A program made the translations under genes and the position numbers. A DNA stretch of 64,000 bases from Streptomyces olivaceus. GTDB taxonomy: Bacteria; Actinomycetota; Actinomycetes; Streptomycetales; Streptomycetaceae. Under the pieces are notes generated by a model. The model worked only from the letters and a program-made list of their open reading frames with translations, had not been told where the DNA came from and did not search any database. Each line of letters begins with the position of its first letter. Within the stretch, counting starts at the first letter, position 1. The DNA is taken from contig NZ_JOFH01000019.1 in assembly GCF_000721235.1 (NCBI RefSeq), forward strand, positions 62,001 to 126,000, read 5' to 3'. Positions 33,012-40,382 of the stretch are shown one piece after another.

Positions 33012-33143
33012 GGAGAGTTCCGCCAGCGGAGGCGGAGTCTGCCGGGTGATGATGGGAGTTCCTTTCGGCTGTCGTGACGGTTCGGAAGGGACGGCCCCGG
33101 GGCGGCGGGATGCTTGGCGGCTTGTTGCCGCCCCGGTGGCCGG

Positions 33144-33401
33144 TCAGCGCTTGTGTGCGCCGTTGACGAGCGAGCGCAGGACCACGGCGGCGATGGCCAC
33201 GGAAACGGCCGAGACGGCGACCGCCGCCAGGAGCGCGGTGAGCACGATCCCGACGACGACCACGGCGCCGACCGCGCCGGCACCGATGCCCACGTACGGG
33301 GCGACCGGACGACCGGCCGAGGCAACCGGAGCTTGCGTCTGCTGATGCGTGACGGCCGTTGTCGGCAGGGTCGGGACGTCGGGCAGCTTGGGACGGAACA
33401 C
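33144..33401 (-). CDS. spread protein, SpdD-like
   Basis: 85 aa from GTG 33401, which follows AAGGAG. A proline-rich N-terminus (FRPKLPDVPTLP) leads to two hydrophobic helices (VGIGAGAVGAVVVVGIVLTALLAAVAVSAVSVAIAAVVL in total). Proteins of this type accompany transfer genes in pSAM2-like elements and act in spreading between mycelial compartments. Confidence 0.7.
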   Translation of the reverse strand: MFRPKLPDVPTLPTTAVTHQQTQAPVASAGRPVAPYVGIGAGAVGAVVVVGIVLTALLAAVAVSAVSVAIAAVVLRSLVNGAHKR

Positions 33402-33415
33402 GGCGGATCTCCTTG

Positions 33416-33610
33416 TCACTCGTGGGTGCCGTTGACGACGTCGACCCCGGAACGGGTGCCGGATTCGATGGCGGGGGCGAGGAAGGTGTGCGAGAGCCAG
33501 AAGCCGAAAAGCGCGATCACGACGGCGACCCAGAGCCGGACGCCGAGAAACTTGATCGCGGCCCAGGCGATGACACCGAGGACGAAGACGAGCGGCAGCG
33601 AGACGGTCAC
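33416..33610 (-). CDS. small two-helix membrane protein
   Basis: 64 aa with two hydrophobic segments (LPLVFVLGVIAWAAIKFLGV and LWVAVVIALFGFWLSHTFLA) and a polar tail. It lies between other small transfer genes of the element with short gaps, so it is probably a spread-cluster gene. The precise role is unknown. Confidence 0.65.
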   Translation of the reverse strand: MTVSLPLVFVLGVIAWAAIKFLGVRLWVAVVIALFGFWLSHTFLAPAIESGTRSGVDVVNGTHE

Positions 33611-33620
33611 GGAAGCTCCT

Positions 33621-33812
33621 TCAGCGGACGGCGCAGCGGTGAGTACGGGCGGCCAGCTCGGCGGCGGCGCGGCTGTCGTAGTCGGTGGCGAAGCCGCAGC
33701 GGGGAGCCGTGCAGGCGGCGGTGTGCTTCTCGCGGCCCCGGTCGTCGTAGTAGGTGGCGACCTGCACGGGGCCGATGCGGACGACGCGGCGGAAGCGGCG
33801 GTTGGCGGTCAT
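33621..33812 (-). CDS. mobile element transfer protein (SpdA-like)
   Basis: 63 aa. A basic start (MTANRRFRRVVRIGPVQVATYYDDRGREKH) is followed by CTAPRCGFATDYDSRAAAELAARTHRC, a C-X4-C...H-X-C arrangement that could hold zinc. Small proteins like this are standard in AICE spread clusters. The ATG shares one base with the preceding stop (TGATG). Confidence 0.7.
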   Translation of the reverse strand: MTANRRFRRVVRIGPVQVATYYDDRGREKHTAACTAPRCGFATDYDSRAAAELAARTHRCAVR

Positions 33813-34003
33813 CAGGGGGTCTCCTTGAGGTCTTGGCCGGTGAAGTCGGTGACGTGCTCGGCCAGCCAGCGCAAGATCTCGTCGCCCTCGTAGCTGTCGG
33901 CGGCGAGGATCACGGGCTCGGCGATGAGCACGGCTTCGGTGAGGCGGTTCTGTCGGGTCAGCTCGGCGGCACGCTTCAGCGCGCGGAGCGTGGACGGGCG
34001 CAC
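33812..34003 (-). CDS. conserved small AICE protein
   Basis: 63 aa, predicted to be all helical (LRALKRAAELTRQNRLTEAVLIAEPVILAA...). GTG 34003 has GGAGGA upstream. It is coupled to the following SpdA-like gene. No function is recognised. Confidence 0.65.
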   Translation of the reverse strand: MRPSTLRALKRAAELTRQNRLTEAVLIAEPVILAADSYEGDEILRWLAEHVTDFTGQDLKETP

Positions 34004-34021
34004 GGGGGAAAGTCCTCCGGG

Positions 34022-34651
34022 TCAGGTCAGGTGGGTGGAGATGGCTTGGGCCAGCGGCAGCGGGACGCCGAGCCGGGAGCGAAGGGTCGAGGTGTCGATG
34101 GGCGTTCCGGTGCGGGCGCGGTGCTCGTCGGCGACCTTGCGTGCGAGCGTGACGAGCGCCGGCGGGACCGGGGGCGTGGAGGGTGGAGCCGGCTCCGGCT
34201 CCGCAGCGGGCAACTCAGGTGCAGAGGAGCGCGCTTCGGACGCGATGGGTTCCGGGGCCGACTCGCGCTGCTCCGTCGAGGCGTCCGCGGTTGCTCCGTG
34301 GGCGAGCAGCGTTCCGCCCAGGAAGGCGATCGCGGGCCATCCGGCGACGAGGATGCGCAGCCAGTCCGGCACGTCGTCGAGGTCGAGGAGTCCGGCCGTG
34401 GCGACGTTGGCGCCGAGCGAGGCGGTCAGGGCGACGAGGAACCAGCACCACCCGGCCGTTTTCGCCTCACCGGAGCGCAGCCGCCGCCAGGCTGCGACCA
34501 ACAGCAGGTCGACGGAGACCGGGTAGGCCCAGGCCTTCCAGCCGTCCTGTCCGGCGGCCAGCGCCAGGTCATGCAGGTGGGCGAAAGACAGCGCGGCGGC
34601 AATCAGCGCTTGGACGAGTACGGCGTCGATGCGGACGGACAGGGCACGCAC
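34022..34651 (-). CDS. DUF2637 membrane protein of the transfer cluster
   Basis: 209 aa from GTG 34651 (AAGGAG upstream). Four predicted membrane helices in the first ~130 residues (VQALIAAALSFAHLHDLAL, GWKAWAYPVSVDLLLVAAW, GWCWFLVALTASLGANVATAG, WLRILVAGWPAIAFLGGTLLA) are followed by a soluble tail with a small helical domain. DUF2637 proteins sit beside the transfer ATPase in AICEs and may be a membrane partner of it. Confidence 0.75.
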   Translation of the reverse strand: MRALSVRIDAVLVQALIAAALSFAHLHDLALAAGQDGWKAWAYPVSVDLLLVAAWRRLRSGEAKTAGWCWFLVALTASLGANVATAGLLDLDDVPDWLRILVAGWPAIAFLGGTLLAHGATADASTEQRESAPEPIASEARSSAPELPAAEPEPAPPSTPPVPPALVTLARKVADEHRARTGTPIDTSTLRSRLGVPLPLAQAISTHLT

Positions 34652-34732
34652 GGCGCAGCTCCTTCCGGTTCCAGGCATGGAGGGGGTAGGGACGTGGCAC
34701 GGGACGGCCGTGCCGGCCGTGGGCGGGTGCGC

Positions 34733-36106
34733 TTACTCGATGACCGGGCGGGCCGTGGCTACGGGCCCGTACGCCTCTACCGGCATCGGCTGGACGTACG
34801 GCCGGAGGGGGTGGAGCGCCGGTACGTCTGGGGCGAGGTGAGCCGTCGCGCGGCAGGTGGCCGCGGCGTCGGCGAGGGAGAGGTAGGGGGTGCGGATGCG
34901 GGACCAGCCGCCGGAGGTGTCGCCGACGACGGCCAGGCCGGGCAGCTCGGGGGCGATGGCGCAGGCCGCGAGGACCGCCTCAGGGGCGATGTCGCCGAGT
35001 GCCATCTTGGCCGAGGCTTCGTCGTTCACGCGGTGGCAGACGCGGCCGGTGAGCTGAGCGCGGAGCATGGTCGCGCCCTTGCCCAGTTCGGCGCCGAAGC
35101 GCTGGCCGCAGACTTCGAGGTAGATGCCGGCGGCCCGGCCGAGTTGGGCGAGCCGGATGAGGTGGGTGACCATCTCGTCCCTCCGTTCCTCCTCCTTCCG
35201 CGTGGCGACGAGGAAGAGTTCGGCCACCTCGTCGACGAAGAGCACGATCGGGGCCGGGCGTTCGTCCTCCGGCAGTCCCCAGAGGTCCGAGGTGATTAGC
35301 TCTTCTGGGGTGCCGGGCGCGATGCCCTGCCGGGCCTTGATCAGGTCGTATCGGTCCTCCATTTCCTTCATGAGCGCGGGAAGCAGCTCGGCCGCCTGGT
35401 CCGGGTCGGTCGCCAGGGCGGAGAGCCGGGGTGCGAAGGGCGCCAGCTCGACCCCGCGCTTGCAGTCGATGCCGACCAGGGCCACCGGCTGGGCGGCGAG
35501 CCCGGTCAGCAGGTTCCGCAGGTACATGGACTTGCCCGAGAGCGTTGCGCCGAGCACCAGTTCATGCGGCACGGCCTGGTAGTCCCGTACGAACGCGGTC
35601 GCGTCCTCTCGTAACGCCACCGGGATCCGAAGCGAGCCGCCGTCGAGCCGACGGGGCATCCGCACCTTCCGCAGCACGTCGAAGCCGACGAGCCGCAGTT
35701 CGACGACGCCCGGCTTGACGTCCCGCACGTGGACGGCGTGGACGCCCCAGGCGTGCCGGAGGCGTTCGGCGGAGGCCGCCACGTCCGCCGGCTCCTGGCC
35801 CGGGGCCAGCCGCAGCCGTATGCGCAGGCCGGTCGTGGTGGGACGGATGACGCCCCGGCGAGGAGGCACCGGCCGGACCTCACGGCGGGTGGTCGCCCGG
35901 ACAGCCAGTGCCCGCCACCGGGACGGCTCGACGGTCAGGCCGCAAGCGTCCATGGTCGAGGAGTACGAGGCCAACAGCCGGGCCACCGAGAGCGGCAGCC
36001 CGACCGTGGACCAGTACGCCGCCGGGTGGGCGTGCCGGGCGTAGGCGGCGCCGCCTATCGCGGCGAGCGAACCGCCCAGCTCGGCCCACGTCACCAGATC
36101 CGTCAT
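34733..36106 (-). CDS. FtsK/SpoIIIE-type transfer ATPase (TraSA/TraB)
   Basis: 457 aa. It transfers double-stranded DNA between mycelia on its own in this plasmid class. N-terminal hydrophobic segments are followed by the motor domain with Walker A GATLSGKS, Walker B APIVLFVDEVAELF and the region AQLGRAAGIYLEVCGQRFGAELG. ATG 36106 is preferred over the longer frame, which overlaps the upstream gene. It lies 5 bp after that gene and is probably controlled by the KorSA-like repressor. Confidence 0.88.
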   Translation of the reverse strand: MTDLVTWAELGGSLAAIGGAAYARHAHPAAYWSTVGLPLSVARLLASYSSTMDACGLTVEPSRWRALAVRATTRREVRPVPPRRGVIRPTTTGLRIRLRLAPGQEPADVAASAERLRHAWGVHAVHVRDVKPGVVELRLVGFDVLRKVRMPRRLDGGSLRIPVALREDATAFVRDYQAVPHELVLGATLSGKSMYLRNLLTGLAAQPVALVGIDCKRGVELAPFAPRLSALATDPDQAAELLPALMKEMEDRYDLIKARQGIAPGTPEELITSDLWGLPEDERPAPIVLFVDEVAELFLVATRKEEERRDEMVTHLIRLAQLGRAAGIYLEVCGQRFGAELGKGATMLRAQLTGRVCHRVNDEASAKMALGDIAPEAVLAACAIAPELPGLAVVGDTSGGWSRIRTPYLSLADAAATCRATAHLAPDVPALHPLRPYVQPMPVEAYGPVATARPVIE

Positions 36107-36111
36107 GGCGG

Positions 36112-36462
36112 TCAGCCTGCCTGTGCCATCGAGAAGGCGCCCGGAGCGACGGCGGTCGCCCGGTAGGCGATGCCGTGCCGCTCCCGGCCGTTGAAGACGC
36201 TCTGCCAAGGTCGTGCCACCAGCCCCGGGAGCGAGACCGGAGCACCGACCGTCAGGCCCTCGGTCACGCCGCTCTCCGGGACGGTGACCTGGATCAGTGA
36301 CGACTCGCCCTCGTCGATGTAGACGACGCCGACGGTCATCAGCGCCTCACCGGTCATCGCGTCCTTGGCGATTTCACCGGTCTGCCGGTCGCGCACCTTC
36401 GGCGCCGGAGCTTCGGTGAGCAGGATCGTGGCGGTCGAGGCGTCAACGCGGATCACACGCAC
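36112..36462 (-). CDS. SCO3933-family protein
   Basis: 116 aa from GTG 36462, which follows AAGGAG. The sequence (VRVIRVDASTATILLTEAPAPKV, VYIDEGESSLIQVTVPE, GLVARPWQS) is predicted to be mostly beta and recurs next to the transfer ATPase in AICEs, where it is named after SCO3933. It is the first gene of the transfer operon, preceded by repeated TTGAC operators. It may be regulatory or bind nucleic acid; this is not shown by the sequence. Confidence 0.7.
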   Translation of the reverse strand: MRVIRVDASTATILLTEAPAPKVRDRQTGEIAKDAMTGEALMTVGVVYIDEGESSLIQVTVPESGVTEGLTVGAPVSLPGLVARPWQSVFNGRERHGIAYRATAVAPGAFSMAQAG

Positions 36463-36480
36463 AGGGATTGCTCCTTCTGA

Positions 36481-36556
36481 GAGTTGATCAACTCGCCAAC
36501 CTGACAAGTTGACTTAGCAAGTTCGAAGCTAAGGATGCCAGGTTGACTTGTCAAGC
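36481..36556. promoter_or_regulatory. operator cluster of the transfer operon
   Basis: Three related inverted repeats occur: the perfect palindrome GAGTTGATCAACTC (36481-36494), CTGACAAGTTGAC (36501-36513) and GGTTGACTTGTCAAGC (36541-36556). TTGAC/GTCAA half-sites recur upstream of the GntR gene at 37342-37358, which points to that regulator. Confidence 0.65.
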
Positions 36557-36588
36557 TGCTGTCGCGGGGCTTCGCTCCCGGACGGGGC

Positions 36589-37317
36589 TCAGCTCAGACG
36601 GTAGGTGTCTTCGAGTTCCTGCCGGTCAGCGGGCAGGAGCACGTCAGCGACCTGCAAGGACCGGCCGGAGGCGTCACAGGCGACGACCAGGACACTCAGC
36701 ACGGGCATACCGTCCGGCAGATCCAGCAGTTCGGCTTCACTCGCTTCGGGCAGCCGGGCCGACACACGCTCGACCACGTGGTCGAAGCGGACCTTCTTCC
36801 GCGTTTCGAGGTGTTCGCGAACACTCCCGCTCAGAGGCTCGTCGGTCCCCAGCTCAGTACCCTCGACCAGGCCGGCGGGGAAGTACGACGAGACCAGCTC
36901 GACAGCTTCACCGTCCTCCTCGACCAGGAAGCGACGCATGAGAACCTCGGTCTGCTTCGGCAGGCCGAGCGCCGAGGCGACCCGAGCCGGGACAGGTACA
37001 CGCCCGACTTCGATCAGCCGCCCCGCACCCTGCGTCTCATCGCGCTCCAGCGCCTCACGCCCCCGCCGGTCCTTCTGCTCGACGACTTCCGGTCGACCGC
37101 GGACGATCGTGCCGTACCCCTGCCGCGACTCGAGCCAGCCGTCCCGCTTCAGCAGCTCCAGCGCCCGGACGACGGTCGGGCGGGACATCCCGAAGGCCTG
37201 CACCAGCTGGTTCTCACTTGGTACGCGGGTGCCGGGCGCGTATGTGCCGTCCTCGATGCGCTGCTGAAGCGTCTGCGCGAGGCGCACGTACTTCGGTGGC
37301 TCCACTTCATACGCCAT
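36589..37317 (-). CDS. GntR/UTRA repressor (KorSA-like)
   Basis: 242 aa. The N-terminal winged helix (YVRLAQTLQQRIEDG...GTRVPSENQLVQAFGMSRPTVVRALELL, then GWLESRQGYGTIV) is followed by a UTRA effector domain (from about 85). It lies between the transfer operon and a second small operon. KorSA of pSAM2 is the functional model: it represses transfer and itself. TTGAC-type repeats lie on both sides of the gene. Confidence 0.85.
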   Translation of the reverse strand: MAYEVEPPKYVRLAQTLQQRIEDGTYAPGTRVPSENQLVQAFGMSRPTVVRALELLKRDGWLESRQGYGTIVRGRPEVVEQKDRRGREALERDETQGAGRLIEVGRVPVPARVASALGLPKQTEVLMRRFLVEEDGEAVELVSSYFPAGLVEGTELGTDEPLSGSVREHLETRKKVRFDHVVERVSARLPEASEAELLDLPDGMPVLSVLVVACDASGRSLQVADVLLPADRQELEDTYRLS

Positions 37318-37341
37318 GAACGCCGCCTGTCGGGATTGGCC

Positions 37342-37358
37342 AAGTCAACTGGTCAACC
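37342..37358 (-). promoter_or_regulatory. operator of the KorSA-like gene
   Basis: On the minus strand GGTTGACCAGTTGACTT contains two TTGAC half-sites, 25 bp upstream of the repressor start. It matches the sites in front of the transfer operon, which supports autoregulation. Confidence 0.6.
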
Positions 37359-37406
37359 AGCCTAGCGACACTTTCACAGTGACAGTAGGAGAGGCGAGCT
37401 ATCCCG

Positions 37407-37844
37407 TCACACCGGCCAGGCATCAGCGACCACGAAGGAGACGACCGTTCCGCCGAGGTGGCTGGGCCCGGAGCGCCAGGAATCCGCGATGGAGTCGACC
37501 AGGAGCAGCCCCCGTCCGTGAGCGTCGTTTGCCTCCGGATGCCTCAGCCGCACGTTCGCCGGGAACCCCGGGTTGTGCACGTCGACGCGGAGCGAGGTTC
37601 CCTCGCGGTACCACTCGACCCGCACCAACCACGGGTTATCCGACTTCCCATAGCAGATGGCGTTGGTCACCAGTTCCGAGATCATCAGCGTGCAGTCGTC
37701 GATCGAGCAGGCCGGGTTGTACGGGGCGATGAACTTCCGGAACCAGCGCCGCGCACGAGACACGGACTCAGGCTCCGGATGCAAGGTCATCGCTCCGAGC
37801 CGCGGCGAGTCCTCACAGGGGTGGCGGTCGATCGTGTAGGCCAT
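37407..37844 (-). CDS. RsbW-like ATP-binding protein
   Basis: A 145-aa HATPase_c domain of the anti-sigma-factor kinase type: N box LMISELVTNAICYG, G1 DVHNPGFPANV and G2 HGRGLLLVDSIADSW. No sensor or dimerisation domain is present. Many such genes occur in Streptomyces, often next to HTH proteins. Here it follows a 57-aa Cys protein and is likely controlled by the GntR protein at 38125. Confidence 0.82.
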   Translation of the reverse strand: MAYTIDRHPCEDSPRLGAMTLHPEPESVSRARRWFRKFIAPYNPACSIDDCTLMISELVTNAICYGKSDNPWLVRVEWYREGTSLRVDVHNPGFPANVRLRHPEANDAHGRGLLLVDSIADSWRSGPSHLGGTVVSFVVADAWPV

Positions 37845-37850
37845 GCGTGC

Positions 37851-38024
37851 TCACTCCTTGCCGCTGCCGTCGCAGTCGAGGCAGCGCCGCTTCGACGTGG
37901 CACGGTCGCGGTCGTTGGCCGTGGAGAGCGCCAGCGCCGTTCGGGAGCCGACGCGCTTCCATCCACGCCCCCGACACCCCCGGCAAGCTAACCGCGCGCC
38001 CTGTACCGGCCGCCGACTCGTCAC
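37851..38024 (-). CDS. small protein with two CxxCxGxG-like motifs
   Basis: 57 aa from GTG 38024, which follows AAGGGGG. It has CRGCRGRGWK and, at the C-terminus, CLDCDGSGKE, which resemble one pair of DnaJ-type zinc-ribbon repeats. The middle is basic. It lies 6 bp before the ATPase gene, so the two are cotranscribed. The annotated TTG further upstream has no ribosome site. The function is unknown. Confidence 0.6.
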   Translation of the reverse strand: MTSRRPVQGARLACRGCRGRGWKRVGSRTALALSTANDRDRATSKRRCLDCDGSGKE

Positions 38025-38043
38025 GTCGTGCCCCCTTCTCCTC

Positions 38044-38084
38044 AAGTGGCCTTAGCCACTTTCTGGATAGTGGCATTGGCCACT
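38044..38084. promoter_or_regulatory. two operators AGTGGC-N4-GCCACT
   Basis: AAGTGGC-CTTA-GCCACTT (38044-38061) and AGTGGC-ATTG-GCCACT (38069-38084) are perfect inverted repeats with the same 4-bp spacer. They lie upstream of the small-protein/ATPase operon and downstream of the GntR gene. The same half-sites recur in front of the GntR gene at 38887-38909. Confidence 0.75.
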
Positions 38085-38124
38085 TGAGGTGTGCAAGCGG
38101 TTCGCCGGAACTGGCGAGTCGTCG

Positions 38125-38865
38125 TCAGGTGAGCGGGTAGCCCTGCTCGAACGCCCAGCGGTGCGGCGGGTAGGTGGCTTCGGCGAACTCCAGGGGACGG
38201 TCCTGGAGGTCGAAGACGACGTGATGGACGATGAGGACCGCGGACCCCGGCTCCAACCGCAGGTCGTCCGCCTCCTCATCCGTGGCAGCACGAGCGCACA
38301 TCCGGTCTTCCGCGTAACTGCCTTGACGCCCCGTCATTCGCTCGACGTACATGAGCGTGCCTTCCTGGATCCGCTCGGGGTCCAAGAGCTTGGGTGCCCG
38401 CTGGCCGACATCCGCAGCGAACCACGAAGTGGACAGGTTGATCGGGCCGTCCTGGTTGTTCGTCACCCGCCGGCGGTGCACGGCTCGGCGATCCTTCACC
38501 AGTCCCAGCGCCTCGACAACGTAGTCCGGAGCCTCCAGCCACCCGGTCGAGGTGATCACCGCGTACTCTCCGGGCGTGTAGATCTTCCCGGTCTGCCGTG
38601 CGCGTCCGTACAACTCGCGTGCGCGCCGGTTCACTTGGAGGCTGCGCACGTACGTCCCCGAGCCCTGACGCTTCTCGACCAGGCCCTGATGACTCAGCGC
38701 CTCCAACGACCGCGCAGCCGTGGGCCGGGACACCTTCCAGTCCGCGGCGAGCTGCCGTTCCGAAGGAACCTCGTCCCCCGGTCGCAGGTCACCCCGAAGG
38801 ATCTGGTCACGGATGTAGTGGGCGATCTGGAGATACTTCGGCTGGGCCTCTTCGATCTGCGGCAT
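38125..38865 (-). CDS. second GntR/UTRA repressor of the element
   Basis: 246 aa. Winged helix YLQIAHYIRDQILRG...DEVPSERQLAADWKVSRPTAARSLEAL, then GLVEKRQGSGTYV, and a UTRA domain from about 90 with YPPHRWAFEQGYPL at the end. It stands between a plus-strand DUF1152 gene and a minus-strand ATPase operon. AGTGGC/GCCACT repeats in both flanks make it their likely repressor. Confidence 0.85.
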   Translation of the reverse strand: MPQIEEAQPKYLQIAHYIRDQILRGDLRPGDEVPSERQLAADWKVSRPTAARSLEALSHQGLVEKRQGSGTYVRSLQVNRRARELYGRARQTGKIYTPGEYAVITSTGWLEAPDYVVEALGLVKDRRAVHRRRVTNNQDGPINLSTSWFAADVGQRAPKLLDPERIQEGTLMYVERMTGRQGSYAEDRMCARAATDEEADDLRLEPGSAVLIVHHVVFDLQDRPLEFAEATYPPHRWAFEQGYPLT

Positions 38866-38886
38866 CTCCCCTCCCTTCCTCGTCCA

Positions 38887-38909
38887 AGTGGCTATGGCCT
38901 TTGGCCACT
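38887..38909. promoter_or_regulatory. operator between GntR and DUF1152 genes
   Basis: AGTGGC (38887-38892) and GCCACT (38904-38909) half-sites flank an internal GGCC, in the divergent promoter region. They are the same half-sites as in 38044-38084 but more widely spaced. Confidence 0.6.
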
Positions 38910-38950
38910 ATAGGGTGAATGGCCAACCCGTGAACCCGTACTCTGAGCGC

Positions 38951-40045
38951 ATGACGCGGTTGATCGTCGCAGCAGGAGGAGGGGGCGACGCAGTCGCCGC
39001 CGCCATGCTTCACGCCGCCCTATACGGCGACGAGGACCGGGCGGTGATCCTCACGTACGCGTGGGACCGCCTCCTGATCGACCCCCTCCCGGGACCACGG
39101 GGAGCCGACAGCTTCACGGGACTCGAACCCGTCACTCAGTCCGTCTGGTCGGTGCCGGCCGAGGCCCAGCCGATCGCCCCGGCGGGCTCCGCACTCCCCC
39201 GACTCGCGACGGAGCTCCCGCACACACTGGCTCTGCTCGACCCGCACCACGGCGCCGAGGGCATCACTCGCCAGCTCGAAGAGCTGGTGTCCCACCTGGC
39301 GCCGGCATCGATCGATCTGCTCGATGTCGGCGGCGACATCCTCGCCCAGGGCGACGAACCCACCCTCAAGAGCCCCCTCGCCGACGCCCTCACCCTCGCC
39401 GCCTGCTGCCAGGTCAACGCCCCGATCCGGCTCCTGGTCGCAGGCCCCGGGCTGGACGGCGAGATCCCCGCCGACGACCTGCGCCCTCTGCTCGGCACCC
39501 TCGTCCACACCTTCACCGCCGAGGACGTGGAGACGATCGGCAGCATCCTGGAATGGCACCCCTCAGAGGCCACCGCCATGCTCGCCGCAACCGCCCGAGG
39601 AGCCCGCGGCATCTGCGAGGTGCGCGACGCCGGCCTCCCCGTCCCCCTCACCGACGAGGGGCCCACAGTTCACGAAGTCGACCTGGACGACGCGATCAGC
39701 CGCAACAGCCTGGCCCGCGCCATCATGACGACCGCCGCCCTGGACGAGGCCGAGGCATACAGCCGCGAAATCTGCGGCTTCTCGGAAATCGATTACGAGC
39801 GCAACAAGGCAGCATGGCTCACTGAGCGGCCACCGACGAAGCTGGACCCGGACGACACCCTGTCTCGGCTCGACCAGTTCCAGAGCGAGGCCCGAGCCCG
39901 CGGAGCCACCCACACGACGTTCCGCCACATCACCGAGGCCCTGAACCTCAGCGGTTCTCACAGGGACGCCCTGCGCCAACTGCTCATCAGTAGCTGCCCG
40001 AAGCAGTACGCAGCTCCCTTGTGGCGCATCCCAACCGACGACTGA
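38951..40045 (+). CDS. DUF1152 family protein
   Basis: 364 aa. The N-terminus MTRLIVAAGGGGDAVAAAML is a glycine-rich nucleotide-binding-like loop, and LLDVGGDILAQGDEPTLKSPLADALTL is the characteristic DUF1152 core with conserved D/G/E residues. ATG 38951 is taken; GTG 38930 is possible. It is divergent from the GntR gene and shares its operator. The function is not known. Confidence 0.78.
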   Translation: MTRLIVAAGGGGDAVAAAMLHAALYGDEDRAVILTYAWDRLLIDPLPGPRGADSFTGLEPVTQSVWSVPAEAQPIAPAGSALPRLATELPHTLALLDPHHGAEGITRQLEELVSHLAPASIDLLDVGGDILAQGDEPTLKSPLADALTLAACCQVNAPIRLLVAGPGLDGEIPADDLRPLLGTLVHTFTAEDVETIGSILEWHPSEATAMLAATARGARGICEVRDAGLPVPLTDEGPTVHEVDLDDAISRNSLARAIMTTAALDEAEAYSREICGFSEIDYERNKAAWLTERPPTKLDPDDTLSRLDQFQSEARARGATHTTFRHITEALNLSGSHRDALRQLLISSCPKQYAAPLWRIPTDD

Positions 40046-40382
40046 GTTACAACCTTCTTCACGGGTTCAAGGCCCGCGCACGGCGCGGGCGCGCGCCGCC
40101 TCTGCGGCGCGGCCTGCCTCCTGTCTCCGCCCCGGCTGGCCGCGCCCGGCGGCGCGCTCGGCGGCTGCGGGCAGAAGTGGGAGACACCCTCTGTGGCTGG
40201 GGCGGTCGGCTCCACGGCTTTAGGCAGCCACTTTGGGGCGAGCCTCTAAGATCATGGCCCCAACGTCGTACTTTACCGGGCAGGTCCACAGACTGCCCGA
40301 CTCGCCATCAGCTTACGGGGCCATGATCACTCGCCCCAAAGCAGCTCCAGCCCAAAGCCGCTCCGCCGACCTTGCGGTACAC
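40046..40382. other. noncoding region with hairpins and a nested inverted repeat
   Basis: 337 bp without a gene. Its left half contains several GC-rich stems (CCCGCGC-ACG-GCGCGGG near 40072-40088) that can terminate the DUF1152 transcript. Its right half holds the nested palindromic element listed separately. Confidence 0.6.
40216..40359. repeat. nested ~144-bp palindromic element
   Basis: The left arm carries GGCTTT, CTTTGGGGCGAG (40231-40242) and GATCATGGCCCC (40250-40261). The right arm, read as its complement, gives the same blocks in order (GGGGCCATGATCA 40317-40329, CTCGCCCCAAAG 40330-40341, AAAGCC 40354-40359). Inside lies a second hairpin CGGGCAG-N9-CTGCCCG (about 40277-40299). It may be a single-strand or transfer origin, or a miniature transposable element. 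Confidence 0.65.

Noticed and set aside
33359..35299. 646-aa plus-strand frame over the transfer genes
   Set aside because: G/R/V-rich antisense translation of the spread and transfer genes.
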